Positions 54,899 to 64,000 of a stretch of 64,000 nt of DNA are shown here, in pieces (within the stretch, counting starts at the first letter, position 1; each line of letters starts with the position of its first letter). A program made the position numbers and the translations under genes. The stretch is from JALZUE01 sp051251725 (GTDB lineage: Bacteria > Pseudomonadota > Gammaproteobacteria > Enterobacterales > Alteromonadaceae): positions 1-64,000 of the forward strand of contig JBPOFN010000019.1 of NCBI GenBank assembly GCA_051251725.1. Direction: 5' to 3'. A model generated the notes under the pieces. The model ran no database searches and was not told the origin of the DNA. It saw nothing but the letters and a program-made list of their open reading frames with translations.

Positions 54899-56503
54899 TT
54901 AAGCAACTTTTTGCGCAGCAAGTTGATTGGCAAGATATTCATCTAATGAACCTTGGAAATCAATCAATTGCTTGTCTTTAATATCAATAATACGGGTTGC
55001 TAAACTTGAAACAAATTCACGGTCATGGCTAACAAATATTAACGTACCTTCAAAATCTTTTAAGGCGTTATTTAAAGCATCAATCGCTTCAATATCCATG
55101 TGGTTAGTTGGTTCATCCATAATCAATACGTTGATGTCTTGCATCATTAACATACCGAATAACAAACGATTTTTCTCACCACCTGAACAGTTACGAGCTT
55201 TTTTATTCGCGTCGTCGTCAGTAAATAACATTCTACCTAACATGCCACGAACAGCTAAATCGTTATGACACGGACGACGCCACTGTGACATCCAATCCAT
55301 TAACGTTAAGTCGTTTTCAAAAAAGTGACCACTGTCTTGCGGGCAATAACCTACAGAAGCATTTTCAGACCATTTAACCACGCCTTCAAGTTGCTCTAAT
55401 TCATTCATTAAACAACGTAACAAGGTTGTTTTACCCACACCATTTTCACCAATGATGGCAACTTTAGCGCCCGCTTCAAGCAATAAATCACCGTTTTTAA
55501 ATAATATGCCATCGTCAAAACCGTGGCATAAATTTTCAAGCTCTAGCGCTTGGCGATGCATTTTTTTACCTGGAGCAAAAGCAATCTTAGGCGTAATTCG
55601 GCTAGATGCTTTTACATCATCTAGTTTAATCTTATCCATTTTCTTGGCACGAGAACTGGCTTGTTTCGCTTTTGAAGCATTAGCACCAAAGCGATTAACA
55701 AAGTCTTGTAATTCAGCAATTTCTTCCGCTTTTTTGGTATTACCGGCAAGTAATTGCTCACGTAATAAACCTGATTGCGCTAAGAAGAATTCATAGTTAC
55801 CTGGGTAAATACGTAATTCACCATAATCTATGTCTGCCATGTGCGTACAAACTTCATTCAGAAAGTGTCTGTCATGCGAAATGATGATCATGGTACATTT
55901 ACGTTTATTTAACTCGCCTTCTAACCAAGAAATGGTATGAATATCCAAGTTGTTGGTTGGCTCATCAAGTAACAAAATATCAGGGTTAGCAAACAAGGCT
56001 TGTGCTAATAACACACGTAATTTCCAACCTGGCGCTACTTGCTGCATTAAACCGTAATGAAAAGACTCTTCAATACCCGCTTCTAATAGAATTTCACCGG
56101 CGCGACTTTCGGCGCTGTATCCGTCCATTTCTGCAAACTGGCTTTCTAAATCACCAACACGCATGCCGTCTTCTTCGGTCATGTCTGGGTTTGCATAAAT
56201 AGCATCGCGTTCTTGTTTTACTTTCCATAACGCAACATCGCCCATGATCACAGTGTCAATAACACTATATTCTTCAAAAGCGAATTGATCTTGACTTAAG
56301 GTACCGACTTTTTGTCCAGAGGTAATTGAAACATTACCTGAGCTTGGCGCTTGCTCGCCGCTAAGAATTTTCATAAAAGTCGATTTACCGCAACCATTAG
56401 CACCAATCAAACCGTAACGGTTACCGTTGCCAAATTTTGCTGAGATATTTTCAAATAAAGGCTCTGCGCCAAATTGCATGGTAATGTTCGATGTAGTTAT
56501 CAA
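54899..56503 (-). CDS. ybiT: ABC-F family ATPase YbiT
   Basis: The 534-residue soluble protein has two ABC domains. Walker A sequences are GANGCGKS and GENGVGKT; Walker B sequences are DILLLDEPTNNLD and VLIMDEPTNHMD, the second followed by CSGGE just before. The first signature reads APGWKLRVLLAQ. No membrane part is present, as in ABC-F translation factors. The start is TTG at 56503, with AGGA about 8 bases upstream, which restores the family N-terminus (MITTSNITMQFG). Confidence 0.95.
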   Translation of the reverse strand: MITTSNITMQFGAEPLFENISAKFGNGNRYGLIGANGCGKSTFMKILSGEQAPSSGNVSITSGQKVGTLSQDQFAFEEYSVIDTVIMGDVALWKVKQERDAIYANPDMTEEDGMRVGDLESQFAEMDGYSAESRAGEILLEAGIEESFHYGLMQQVAPGWKLRVLLAQALFANPDILLLDEPTNNLDIHTISWLEGELNKRKCTMIIISHDRHFLNEVCTHMADIDYGELRIYPGNYEFFLAQSGLLREQLLAGNTKKAEEIAELQDFVNRFGANASKAKQASSRAKKMDKIKLDDVKASSRITPKIAFAPGKKMHRQALELENLCHGFDDGILFKNGDLLLEAGAKVAIIGENGVGKTTLLRCLMNELEQLEGVVKWSENASVGYCPQDSGHFFENDLTLMDWMSQWRRPCHNDLAVRGMLGRMLFTDDDANKKARNCSGGEKNRLLFGMLMMQDINVLIMDEPTNHMDIEAIDALNNALKDFEGTLIFVSHDREFVSSLATRIIDIKDKQLIDFQGSLDEYLANQLAAQKVA

Positions 56504-56820
56504 GAGAATTTCCTAGGTGTTGCTAACGGCCATTGAGACTAAACATTTAGTTAATTATTAAACCGAATAATCCGGTTAATAATCGTCTAAACAAAGCCCC
56601 AAATAATAAGGCGCGCATTATACAGGAATAATGCTTTATACCCTACCCTAATATTACTTTTATGGTCATTTATTCGCCAATCAATTTTATTGTACTGTTA
56701 ATCTCTCGATATAAGTTCAGGTTAACTAACAAAATCTTTTCGGGATATCACGCTTTTAACGGGTAAACTTAGCGATAAAACTCTCCGCACATCGGAAATT
56801 TATCGCTATGCTCTTCGGTA
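56504..56820. other. Gap between the hybrid kinase and ybiT
   Basis: 317 AT-rich bases that must hold the ybiT promoter and the hybrid kinase terminator. I see no gene or clear terminator. Confidence 0.5.
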
Positions 56821-59800
56821 TTAACTATTTAACGGTTTATTCGTTTTATCTTTTAATGAATTTAATAATGACAATGCTTTTTCAAAATCGTATTGCGCAA
56901 TGAGCTGTTCCATACTGGAGAACAGTTCATCTCCCAGATAAGAAAGTAATAAACTGGCATTGTTATCAAAAACTTTACTCGCTTCACAATCATCATTTAT
57001 CAGGAGATTTGTCAGTTGCTCAAGTAGTGGTAATAGCGCTTTAACATCGATTGAAACTGTCGATAACGAAGTTCGCGAAGCCTTTTCGGGTAGCCAAGCC
57101 TGTAAATTAGTAATCATTTCAGAGAGTAACTTTTCGAATGGCGTAAACTGAGCAGCAATGAGTTCGTGATCCTGTCCTTCACGGCACATTTGTTCTAACT
57201 CCGCAGCTAATGCTTGTAAATCTATTGCGCCAATATTGCCATTTACCGCTTTTGCATTGTGCGCTAATCTTTCCGCTGTCAAAATATCACCGCTATATAA
57301 AGCACTAAGAAAGCTTTCAGAAAAATCCTGCTGATTGTCTACATATTTACGTAACATTGATAGGTAAGCTTTGTTTTCCCCCATGACTCGCTCAAGCCCT
57401 AAAGTAGTATCCAGACCATCGATAACGGGTAAATCAAGTTCGATATTAGCTGACACTTTTACTTCGCTTACTTCCAAAGCTAGAGGTCTATTGCCTGGTT
57501 TTATCCAAAGTATCAGTGTTTTAAAAAGTTCGCCTGGGTTAATCGGTTTGGCTATATGATCATTCATTCCTGCCGCTAAACATTTTTCCTTATCTTGCAC
57601 CATTGCATTAGCCGTCATCGCAACGATAGGGAGTGATTTAAACTGCGGGATTTTACGGATTTCAATTGTTGCACTAACACCATCCATCACTGGCATTTGC
57701 ATATCCATCAGGACAATGTCGTAGTCACGCTGATTCAGCTTATCTAAAGCTTCTTGACCATTATTAGCAACTGAAACCATAAAACCAGCATTGGTCAGCA
57801 AACCAATGGCCACCTCTTGATTAAGCTCATTATCCTCAACCAATAAAATTCTCGAATCTTTTAGTGCCGCCAAGCCTTTATCAATATTTGAGCTGTGATA
57901 TTTCTGTATACCACCTGCAACATTGACATCACCACCTAACAATCGTATTACGGTATCAAATAAAATGGAGGGGTTAATCGGTTTGATCAGTACATCTTTC
58001 AAGCCAGAAAAATTAGCTGCTTGAAGCACTTCAGCACGACCATAAGCAGTTATCATAACTAAACACGGTGCTGATTGTAATTTCAAAGCAGTTATTGCCT
58101 TAGCTGTTTCGATACCATCCATTCCCGGCATATGCCAATCGAGATAGACAACATCATAAGGATTCCCCGATTTCTCAGCTTGCTGTACGGCTGTAATTGC
58201 TTGAAAGCCATCAGCAACTTCGTCTACTTCAAACTTCATGTTACTCAACATTTCATTCAATATAGTTCTGGCAACTTCGTGGTCATCGACAATTAACATA
58301 CGACGCCCCTGTAAACCCGAAACAGGAATTAAATTGTTCAATTGTGCTTGCGCCTTACCAAGCCTTGCTGTAAACCAGAAACTACTGCCCTTACCAAGCG
58401 TACTTTCAACGCCAACATTGCCGCCCATAAGTTCAGCAAGCTGTTTAGATATCGCTAAACCAAGCCCCGTCCCCCCATATTTTCGACTAGTTGACATATC
58501 AGCTTGTTGGAAAGATTGAAACAGCTTAGATTGTTGCTCTACTGTCAATCCTATGCCCGTATCACTGACACTGAATTGCAACAGTAACTCTTGCTTATTT
58601 TGCTCCAAAACATTGACTGATATCACTATTTCGCCATGTTCAGTAAATTTTACCGCATTGTTGGCGTAATTTATTAACACTTGACCAATTCGCAGTGAGT
58701 CGCCATTAAGATTGAAAGGCACATCTTGGCCAATATCAAACGTTAACGCTAAATCCTTAGTTTCTGCCTTTTCCGATATTAAGCTAGAAACATTATCTAA
58801 TACTTTGTCTAATTCAAAGTCTGTGTGTTCAATGGTAAGCTTACCTGCTTCGATTTTAGAGAAGTCTAAAATATCATTAATAATGCCTAATAAATGCTGA
58901 CCGGAACCCTGTAACTTTTTAATATAATCGTACTGACGAGTAGTTAATTCTGTATTTAAGATCAAGTACGCCATGCCAATAATTGCATTCATCGGGGTTC
59001 GTATTTCATGACTCATATTGGCGAGGAAATCAGACTTCATTCGAGTCGCGCTTTCAGCTAACTCTTTCGCCGCTTTTAGCTCCTGTGCTGCTTCACGACT
59101 TGCGGTAATATCGACCGTGACACCATACATATCGGTGGCTTGTCCTTGGGCATTACGTACAACATGCCCCAAAGCATGTATCCAAACTACCTGGCCATCA
59201 ATCGGACGTTTATAGGCATAAATACTATCAAAGCGCGGTACTGTGCCGGCGACAGCTCCTTCAAAGTTTTCTAACGTTTGAACTGAAGCTTCTTTATTAC
59301 CGAGCTCGACATTGCTAAACCATTCTTCCATCACCTTGTAGCGTAAATCTTCGCGTGGTGGATCGCCAAAAATAGCGGCCGCACGCTGTGACGAGTTGTA
59401 AAAGCCATCATCTGACAAAAGCGGAACATGCCAATAACCTGATTGGGTTAAGTCCATCGCTTGATCACTCAGAAAATTAGCGAGCTGTAGCGTTTTCTGC
59501 CCTTCAATACGATCGCTAATATCACGTATTGAAGCACAAGCACAGACCCCGCGACCACCTAAAGCAGGTAACTGGCTGAGCCCTATTTCAATAGGAAATT
59601 CACGACCATCTTTACGTAAACCTTTAAGGTCTTGTCCTGCCCCCATCGCTCGACTACCACCGGCTTTCATAAATTGATTACGTTTTTGTTCGTGTCCAGC
59701 ACGGGCTGCCATCGGTAAAAGACAATCAACACTTTGCCCCATCAACTCTCCTTGTTGATAGCCAAATAATTCTTCAGCTTTAGGATTACATAAAATAATA

Positions 59801-61284
59801 TAGCCACTTTCATCAACCACTAACATGCCATCAGGTGCTGTTTCGACTATGCCGCGATACCATGCTTCTGTGTGCATTAATTCAGCTTGCTGTACTTCCA
59901 TTTCAAGAGATTGTTTTTCAAGTAGTAGTGCTTGATCTTCCATGCGCTGTGCTTGAATTTGAGTTTCTTGTAATAATGACTGGGTATGGAGACTGCTTTC
60001 TAAGAGCCCCATACTCACTCCTAAAATAGGAATTAAAGCCTCTAAAAAATCCAATTCGCGTGAGGTAAACGGTACAAAAGATGCTAACTCTATAACACCA
60101 ATTAATTGTTCATTATGTAAAATAGGTAAAATAACAATCATCCGCGGTGAACTTTCACCTAACCCCGAATTTATGTGGATATAATTTGTCGGTGGGTCTG
60201 TTAATGTGATGGTTGTTTTTTCCAATGCACATTGGCCTACAAGTCCTTCACCAAGTGCAATAACTTTCGCAAGCGCTTTAGGTTTTTGCACTCCGTAACC
60301 ACCTAATAAGCGTAAGTTATCTTCTTCCTTTAAATAAAGTGTACCATGCCCTGCATCTAACAATGGGCAAAGAGCTGATAACAAACGCTGTGAAAAATCA
60401 GGAAAAGTACTCGCTTGTTGCAACTGAGTAGCAATTTCTGCTAAATGAGCCTTACCCCATTGCTGCGCTGTTATGGTGCGATAAGTATCTTGCAATTTTG
60501 CCAAACCACGTGCTATTTCACCGACCTCATTAGGATATGCTGTATAAGGAATATTCTCGTCAGTTTTTCCCATTGTTAAAGAGTTTATTGCTTGGCGTAA
60601 CCCGATACCTGGCTGAACAATTGAGCGTAAGAGCAAATTACCAACGATGACGCTAAATAATAAAGCAGTAATCATCAACCACAATCCAACCTGTTCTAAT
60701 TGCTTACTTTGATTTTTTACAGCTGTAACTAGCAAGTGTGCGCTTTCTTCCTTGGTCAGTATCATGCGTTCAAGTGTTTGATTCACTAATTCACGACCTT
60801 GCCGAAATTGTGGGCTGAAATAAAAAGTAATGTGTTTTGGGGAGCTAGCTGAATTTAGCTCACTCAATTCAAGTACATGTTTAATATTGAGTTTATAATT
60901 AATAAATTGTTGTTCAAATTTTCCCAACATATCTTTATTGAGATCAAGTAGACCTTGTTTACGCAAGGCGTTGATTATAATTGATATATTTAGTTCTGTT
61001 TGAGCAAGTTGGGTTTTATAATGCTTGCGTTCTACGTCATCAAACGCCAATAAAATTTGATGCTGGCTAACTTCCATTTTTGTTAATTCGACGTTGAGCT
61101 TCTTAAGCTGAGAAATTCCCTGCAAATCTAAGTCGTACATTCGGGTTGTTTGAGCACTCATATCTCGAAGGGTTAGGATAGAGCTAATGCCTAAAAATAA
61201 GATCAACAGCAGTAAAGTGCCAAACCCCATCATCAAGTTATTTTTTAATTGATGCCGTTCAAGCGATATCCCTAACTTTTCCAT
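56821..61284 (-). CDS. Large hybrid sensor histidine kinase (GAF, PAS, HisKA, two receivers, Hpt)
   Basis: The 1487-residue inner-membrane kinase has membrane segments at about 17-38 and 200-222, a periplasmic four-helix-like region between them, and a HAMP-type linker. These are followed by a GAF domain (about 290-430), one clear PAS (ETAPDGMLVVDESGYII, about 490-600) and a second PAS, and then HisKA with phospho-His in SHEIRTPMNAIIGM (about 775). After it come HATPase (about 870-1000), two receiver domains (MLIVDDHEV and ILLVEDNELN) and a C-terminal Hpt (HNAKAVNGNIG). The Hpt has Ala where HxxKG normally has Gly. It is paralogous to the gene at 62501 and lies 169 bases downstream of an HD-GYP protein, so a multistep relay to that output is likely. 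The signal is unknown. Confidence 0.9.
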   Translation of the reverse strand: MEKLGISLERHQLKNNLMMGFGTLLLLILFLGISSILTLRDMSAQTTRMYDLDLQGISQLKKLNVELTKMEVSQHQILLAFDDVERKHYKTQLAQTELNISIIINALRKQGLLDLNKDMLGKFEQQFINYKLNIKHVLELSELNSASSPKHITFYFSPQFRQGRELVNQTLERMILTKEESAHLLVTAVKNQSKQLEQVGLWLMITALLFSVIVGNLLLRSIVQPGIGLRQAINSLTMGKTDENIPYTAYPNEVGEIARGLAKLQDTYRTITAQQWGKAHLAEIATQLQQASTFPDFSQRLLSALCPLLDAGHGTLYLKEEDNLRLLGGYGVQKPKALAKVIALGEGLVGQCALEKTTITLTDPPTNYIHINSGLGESSPRMIVILPILHNEQLIGVIELASFVPFTSRELDFLEALIPILGVSMGLLESSLHTQSLLQETQIQAQRMEDQALLLEKQSLEMEVQQAELMHTEAWYRGIVETAPDGMLVVDESGYIILCNPKAEELFGYQQGELMGQSVDCLLPMAARAGHEQKRNQFMKAGGSRAMGAGQDLKGLRKDGREFPIEIGLSQLPALGGRGVCACASIRDISDRIEGQKTLQLANFLSDQAMDLTQSGYWHVPLLSDDGFYNSSQRAAAIFGDPPREDLRYKVMEEWFSNVELGNKEASVQTLENFEGAVAGTVPRFDSIYAYKRPIDGQVVWIHALGHVVRNAQGQATDMYGVTVDITASREAAQELKAAKELAESATRMKSDFLANMSHEIRTPMNAIIGMAYLILNTELTTRQYDYIKKLQGSGQHLLGIINDILDFSKIEAGKLTIEHTDFELDKVLDNVSSLISEKAETKDLALTFDIGQDVPFNLNGDSLRIGQVLINYANNAVKFTEHGEIVISVNVLEQNKQELLLQFSVSDTGIGLTVEQQSKLFQSFQQADMSTSRKYGGTGLGLAISKQLAELMGGNVGVESTLGKGSSFWFTARLGKAQAQLNNLIPVSGLQGRRMLIVDDHEVARTILNEMLSNMKFEVDEVADGFQAITAVQQAEKSGNPYDVVYLDWHMPGMDGIETAKAITALKLQSAPCLVMITAYGRAEVLQAANFSGLKDVLIKPINPSILFDTVIRLLGGDVNVAGGIQKYHSSNIDKGLAALKDSRILLVEDNELNQEVAIGLLTNAGFMVSVANNGQEALDKLNQRDYDIVLMDMQMPVMDGVSATIEIRKIPQFKSLPIVAMTANAMVQDKEKCLAAGMNDHIAKPINPGELFKTLILWIKPGNRPLALEVSEVKVSANIELDLPVIDGLDTTLGLERVMGENKAYLSMLRKYVDNQQDFSESFLSALYSGDILTAERLAHNAKAVNGNIGAIDLQALAAELEQMCREGQDHELIAAQFTPFEKLLSEMITNLQAWLPEKASRTSLSTVSIDVKALLPLLEQLTNLLINDDCEASKVFDNNASLLLSYLGDELFSSMEQLIAQYDFEKALSLLNSLKDKTNKPLNS

Positions 61285-61453
61285 CTTGCAATCTCTCTTA
61301 GGTAACTCATAACTGATTTTTTACTCTGTTAAAGCAAACCACCAGAATACATAGGAGTGTATACATCTTCATTCATAACACAGATGCTTGTGTTTTATCT
61401 TTAAGCTAAATACATATTAACGCTTACGTCTATTTACTATTTTTGTTATATAT

Positions 61454-62473
61454 TTATTCTTCACAATAGGTGTCTTTAATTTTTAATATTTGGGGTAAAC
61501 AACGATTGAAAGCACCAACAAGTTCAGGATCAAAATGTTTATTCGCGTTGTCATTCAAAAAACTTAACGCATCAGCAACTGTCCATGCCTCTTTATAAGG
61601 GCGTTTAGACGTCAGTGCATCAAATACATCGGCGACAGCTACTATTCTGCCGACCAAAGGGATTTTTTCACCTTGTAAGCCATTAGGGTAACCGCTCCCA
61701 TCCCATTTTTCATGGTGGGTTAATGCAACCACATAAGCCATTTTTAGAAGTTCGGAGTCGTCACCAGTAAGAATTTTGGCGCCTATTTCTGCGTGCGTTT
61801 GCATAATATTCCATTCTTCAGCATCTAGCTTGCCCGGTTTTTGTAAAACCCTGTCAGGTATGCCTATTTTTCCAATGTCATGCATTGGCGAGGCATGCAA
61901 TAACAACTCAGCCTCAATGGGATCCATACCGACTTCAAGCGCTAGAATATGAGAATAATGACTCATACGCAGTACGTGCATGCCGGTCTCATTATCTTTA
62001 AATTCGGCGGCTTGGCCTAATCGTTGAACGACTTGCAAACGGGTTTGATGAAGTTGCTTAGTACGTTCAACAACTTTTCTTTCTAACTCTCGATTTTGAT
62101 CATGTAACGCCAAATGCGTTCTGACTCTGGCTTTAACCACTGGCGGGCTAACTGGTTTAGTAATGTAATCTGCTGCGCCTAACTCAAACCCTTCTAATTC
62201 ATCACTTATTTCCATTTTAGCAGTAATGAAAATGACCGGAATGTGGCGAGTTTTGAAATTACTTTTCAACCTTTTACATACTTCCCAGCCATCCATGCCT
62301 GGCATCATGACATCTAATAAAATAATATCAGGTGCCTGCTCAGAAGAAGCGATTTCTAATGCCCTTTCACCACTAATAGCAACTTTTATTTTAAATTCAT
62401 CTTTTAAAATACCGGCTAATATATCGATATTTTCCGGTGTATCATCAACCACTAATACCGTTTGCTTGTTCAT
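61454..62473 (-). CDS. Response regulator with HD-GYP phosphodiesterase domain
   Basis: The protein (339 residues from ATG 62473) has a receiver domain (about 5-125, phospho-acceptor in DIILLDVMMPGMDG) joined by a coiled stretch to an HD-GYP domain (about 150-330) with HDIGK and HHEKWDGSGYPNGLQG. HD-GYP proteins degrade cyclic di-GMP and so favour motility over biofilm. AGGAG lies about 7 bases before 62473, making it the likelier start. It starts 28 bases after the hybrid gene ending at 62501 on the same strand. Confidence 0.93.
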   Translation of the reverse strand: MNKQTVLVVDDTPENIDILAGILKDEFKIKVAISGERALEIASSEQAPDIILLDVMMPGMDGWEVCKRLKSNFKTRHIPVIFITAKMEISDELEGFELGAADYITKPVSPPVVKARVRTHLALHDQNRELERKVVERTKQLHQTRLQVVQRLGQAAEFKDNETGMHVLRMSHYSHILALEVGMDPIEAELLLHASPMHDIGKIGIPDRVLQKPGKLDAEEWNIMQTHAEIGAKILTGDDSELLKMAYVVALTHHEKWDGSGYPNGLQGEKIPLVGRIVAVADVFDALTSKRPYKEAWTVADALSFLNDNANKHFDPELVGAFNRCLPQILKIKDTYCEE

Positions 62474-62500
62474 CTCCATTCTCCTTATTCTTCGTTAATG

Positions 62501-64000
62501 TTAACCGTTGAATTTATTGAGGTTACTTTGTAAATATTGGTAAGCCTCTGCAAATTCATAGCGATTAATTAACGTACTTAACTTTAAAATTTCAGGTAGC
62601 TCGGGCAGTAATTGGCTTAATGCGTTTAATTGCTCTTTCACATTAATATCTGAATCTTGTAAACCTTGGTTTAATTGCGCTAAAGCAGTTTCAATTGATG
62701 GTTTTAAGTCACTAGTTTGATTTACCTGCGTTTTATTTACCGAAGCTTTATTTACCGGAGTTAGTTCAACCGCTGGCAGGGGTAATTGACTTAATAATTT
62801 AAGGTCATTTGCTAATTGATATTGAAGCTGTTGTAACCTTTGATTAAAATTTGGCTCTTGGCCAATCACGGACTCTAATTCTTGTGTTAATTGACTTAAC
62901 TGGCTTGCACCTATGCTAGCGGATAATCCTTTAAAGGTATGCAGCATTCGATGAGTTTCCGCGCTATCACCCCTTACCCACGTGTCTTCGACTTGGCTGA
63001 CAAAGTCGCGATAATTAGCAATAAACTTTGCCACCAAGGTTAAATAAAGCTGCTGATCTCCTGCCACTCGCAGTAATGCCTCATGAGTTGCAATACCTTC
63101 TAGCTCAGGGAAAGGCTTTATAGTTGCCGTTAGATTTTTATTTGTTGACAGGTTTTCAGCGTTTTTACTTAGTGTTTTACTTGTATTGGTATTGGTATTT
63201 TGAACTGTATTTTCGCTTTCAGACAGCCAATAATTTAACTTATTATATAAATCGTTAACTGAAATAGGCTTGGCAATATGATCATTCATACCAGCAGCGA
63301 TACATTGCTCGCGATCTATATTCATTGCATTAGCTGTCATCGCCAAAATAGGCAATTGAGTAAATTTTTCCTGAGCACGAATTTGCTTCGTCGCTTCAAT
63401 ACCATCCATCACAGGCATCTGCATATCCATCAAGATAATGTCGTAATGATTTACTTTTAATTTATCCAGTGTTTGCACACCGTTATCAGCAATATCAACA
63501 ATTAACCCTACTTTTTCTAACAAGCCTATAGCTACTTGCTGATTTAATTCATTATCTTCGGCAACCAGTATTTTTCTGCCGACAAATTTTGGCTCTAAAA
63601 GCACATCGCCTGAAACAACAGCCAATGGCGTCGGGGCTTTTTCATGTAACCAACAGTGCGATATGGCATTATACAATGCCGATTGATTAATCGGCTTCAT
63701 TAAAAATCCATCTATATGTAAATCACCAGGTTTAGTTTGTAATATCTCCTGCCCATAGGCGGTAACTAGCATGACTTTAGGGAAGTGAGCCAATGCCATT
63801 TTATGCATCTCTTGTAAGGTCTCAATCCCATCTAAGCCTGGCATTTTCCAGTCTAATAATACTAAGTCATAGCTTGTTTTAGCTAATTGCTGTAGCGCTA
63901 AGACACCGCTTTTTACACAGTCGACGCTAAAGCCCATGCTTTCACAGTAGGATTTTAAGATAGTTCTAGCACCAGGATAGTCATCAACCACCAGCACTTT
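62501..64000 (-). CDS. Hybrid sensor kinase C-terminal part: two receivers and Hpt (N-terminus beyond the window)
   Basis: The frame stays open to the window end, and the first residues (KVLVVDDYPGARTIL) are the start of a receiver domain, so the gene is cut and the kinase core lies outside. The visible part has receiver 1 (DLVLLDWKMPGLDG), receiver 2 (ILVAEDNELNQQVAIGLLEKVG, DIILMDMQMPVMDG) and an Hpt domain with a normal HTFKGLSASIG. The second receiver is very similar to that of the gene at 56821, marking a tandem duplication around the HD-GYP gene. Confidence 0.9.
   Translation of the reverse strand, partial: KVLVVDDYPGARTILKSYCESMGFSVDCVKSGVLALQQLAKTSYDLVLLDWKMPGLDGIETLQEMHKMALAHFPKVMLVTAYGQEILQTKPGDLHIDGFLMKPINQSALYNAISHCWLHEKAPTPLAVVSGDVLLEPKFVGRKILVAEDNELNQQVAIGLLEKVGLIVDIADNGVQTLDKLKVNHYDIILMDMQMPVMDGIEATKQIRAQEKFTQLPILAMTANAMNIDREQCIAAGMNDHIAKPISVNDLYNKLNYWLSESENTVQNTNTNTSKTLSKNAENLSTNKNLTATIKPFPELEGIATHEALLRVAGDQQLYLTLVAKFIANYRDFVSQVEDTWVRGDSAETHRMLHTFKGLSASIGASQLSQLTQELESVIGQEPNFNQRLQQLQYQLANDLKLLSQLPLPAVELTPVNKASVNKTQVNQTSDLKPSIETALAQLNQGLQDSDINVKEQLNALSQLLPELPEILKLSTLINRYEFAEAYQYLQSNLNKFNG

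Overview
The window looks like a chromosomal segment of an AT-rich marine gammaproteobacterium, most likely an Alteromonadales member close to Colwellia or Thalassotalea. That placement is an inference from protein similarity as I remember it and from gene order. Several blocks match the order known in Escherichia coli and its relatives: tRNA-Leu(UAG)/tRNA-Gln next to ubiF, then miaB-ybeZ-ybeY-ybeX-lnt; rsmE-gshB-yqgE-ruvX; tsaD divergent from rpsU-(yqeY)-dnaG-rpoD; and a CAU-anticodon tRNA downstream of rpoD.

Layout. 1-305: three tRNA genes, the first cut by the window edge. 503-1112: an outer-membrane barrel gene broken by two apparent one-base losses. 1177-8153: ubiquinone hydroxylation, tRNA methylthiolation, rRNA processing and lipoprotein acylation. 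8150-11117: rlmF, a DUF2947-type gene, a STAS-like gene and a HopJ-family gene, all on the minus strand. 11230-14070: the rsmE-gshB-yqgE-ruvX cluster. 14380-18339: a cysteine-cluster protein, a CnoX-like thioredoxin-fold chaperone, uppP, folK, folB and plsY. 18356-25657: a periplasmic beta-propeller, tsaD and the macromolecular synthesis operon. 25777-27211: an AraC-type protein with a metal-binding-like N-terminus, a DUF4396 membrane protein and a tRNA.

From 27378 onward the content is more accessory. A membrane-anchored AraC regulator diverges from two tandem sulfatase genes. A class II fumarase, a DUF924 protein, two LysR regulators, a glutathione transferase, a small monooxygenase and an NAD(P)H/alcohol dehydrogenase follow. 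A lipoprotein that resembles a CBM6 domain diverges from a GH16 glycan hydrolase lipoprotein. Next come a four-gene copper/silver efflux cluster (Met/His-rich protein, cusC, cusB, cusA), a carboxynorspermidine dehydrogenase/decarboxylase pair, a soluble PAS-PAS chemoreceptor, rhlE and ybiT. The window ends in two related hybrid-kinase genes flanking a REC-HD-GYP regulator; the last gene is cut by the edge.

The sulfatases, GH16 enzyme and CBM-like lipoprotein suggest use of sulfated algal polysaccharide, but no TonB/SusCD transporter is present, so this is not a complete utilisation locus. I found no CRISPR array, insertion sequence, prophage or clear new defence system. The most interesting leads are the concentric inverted repeats between the AraC regulator and the sulfatases, the divergent GH16/CBM-like pair with its own dyad, the metal-domain/AraC fusion, and the tandem hybrid kinases around an HD-GYP protein.
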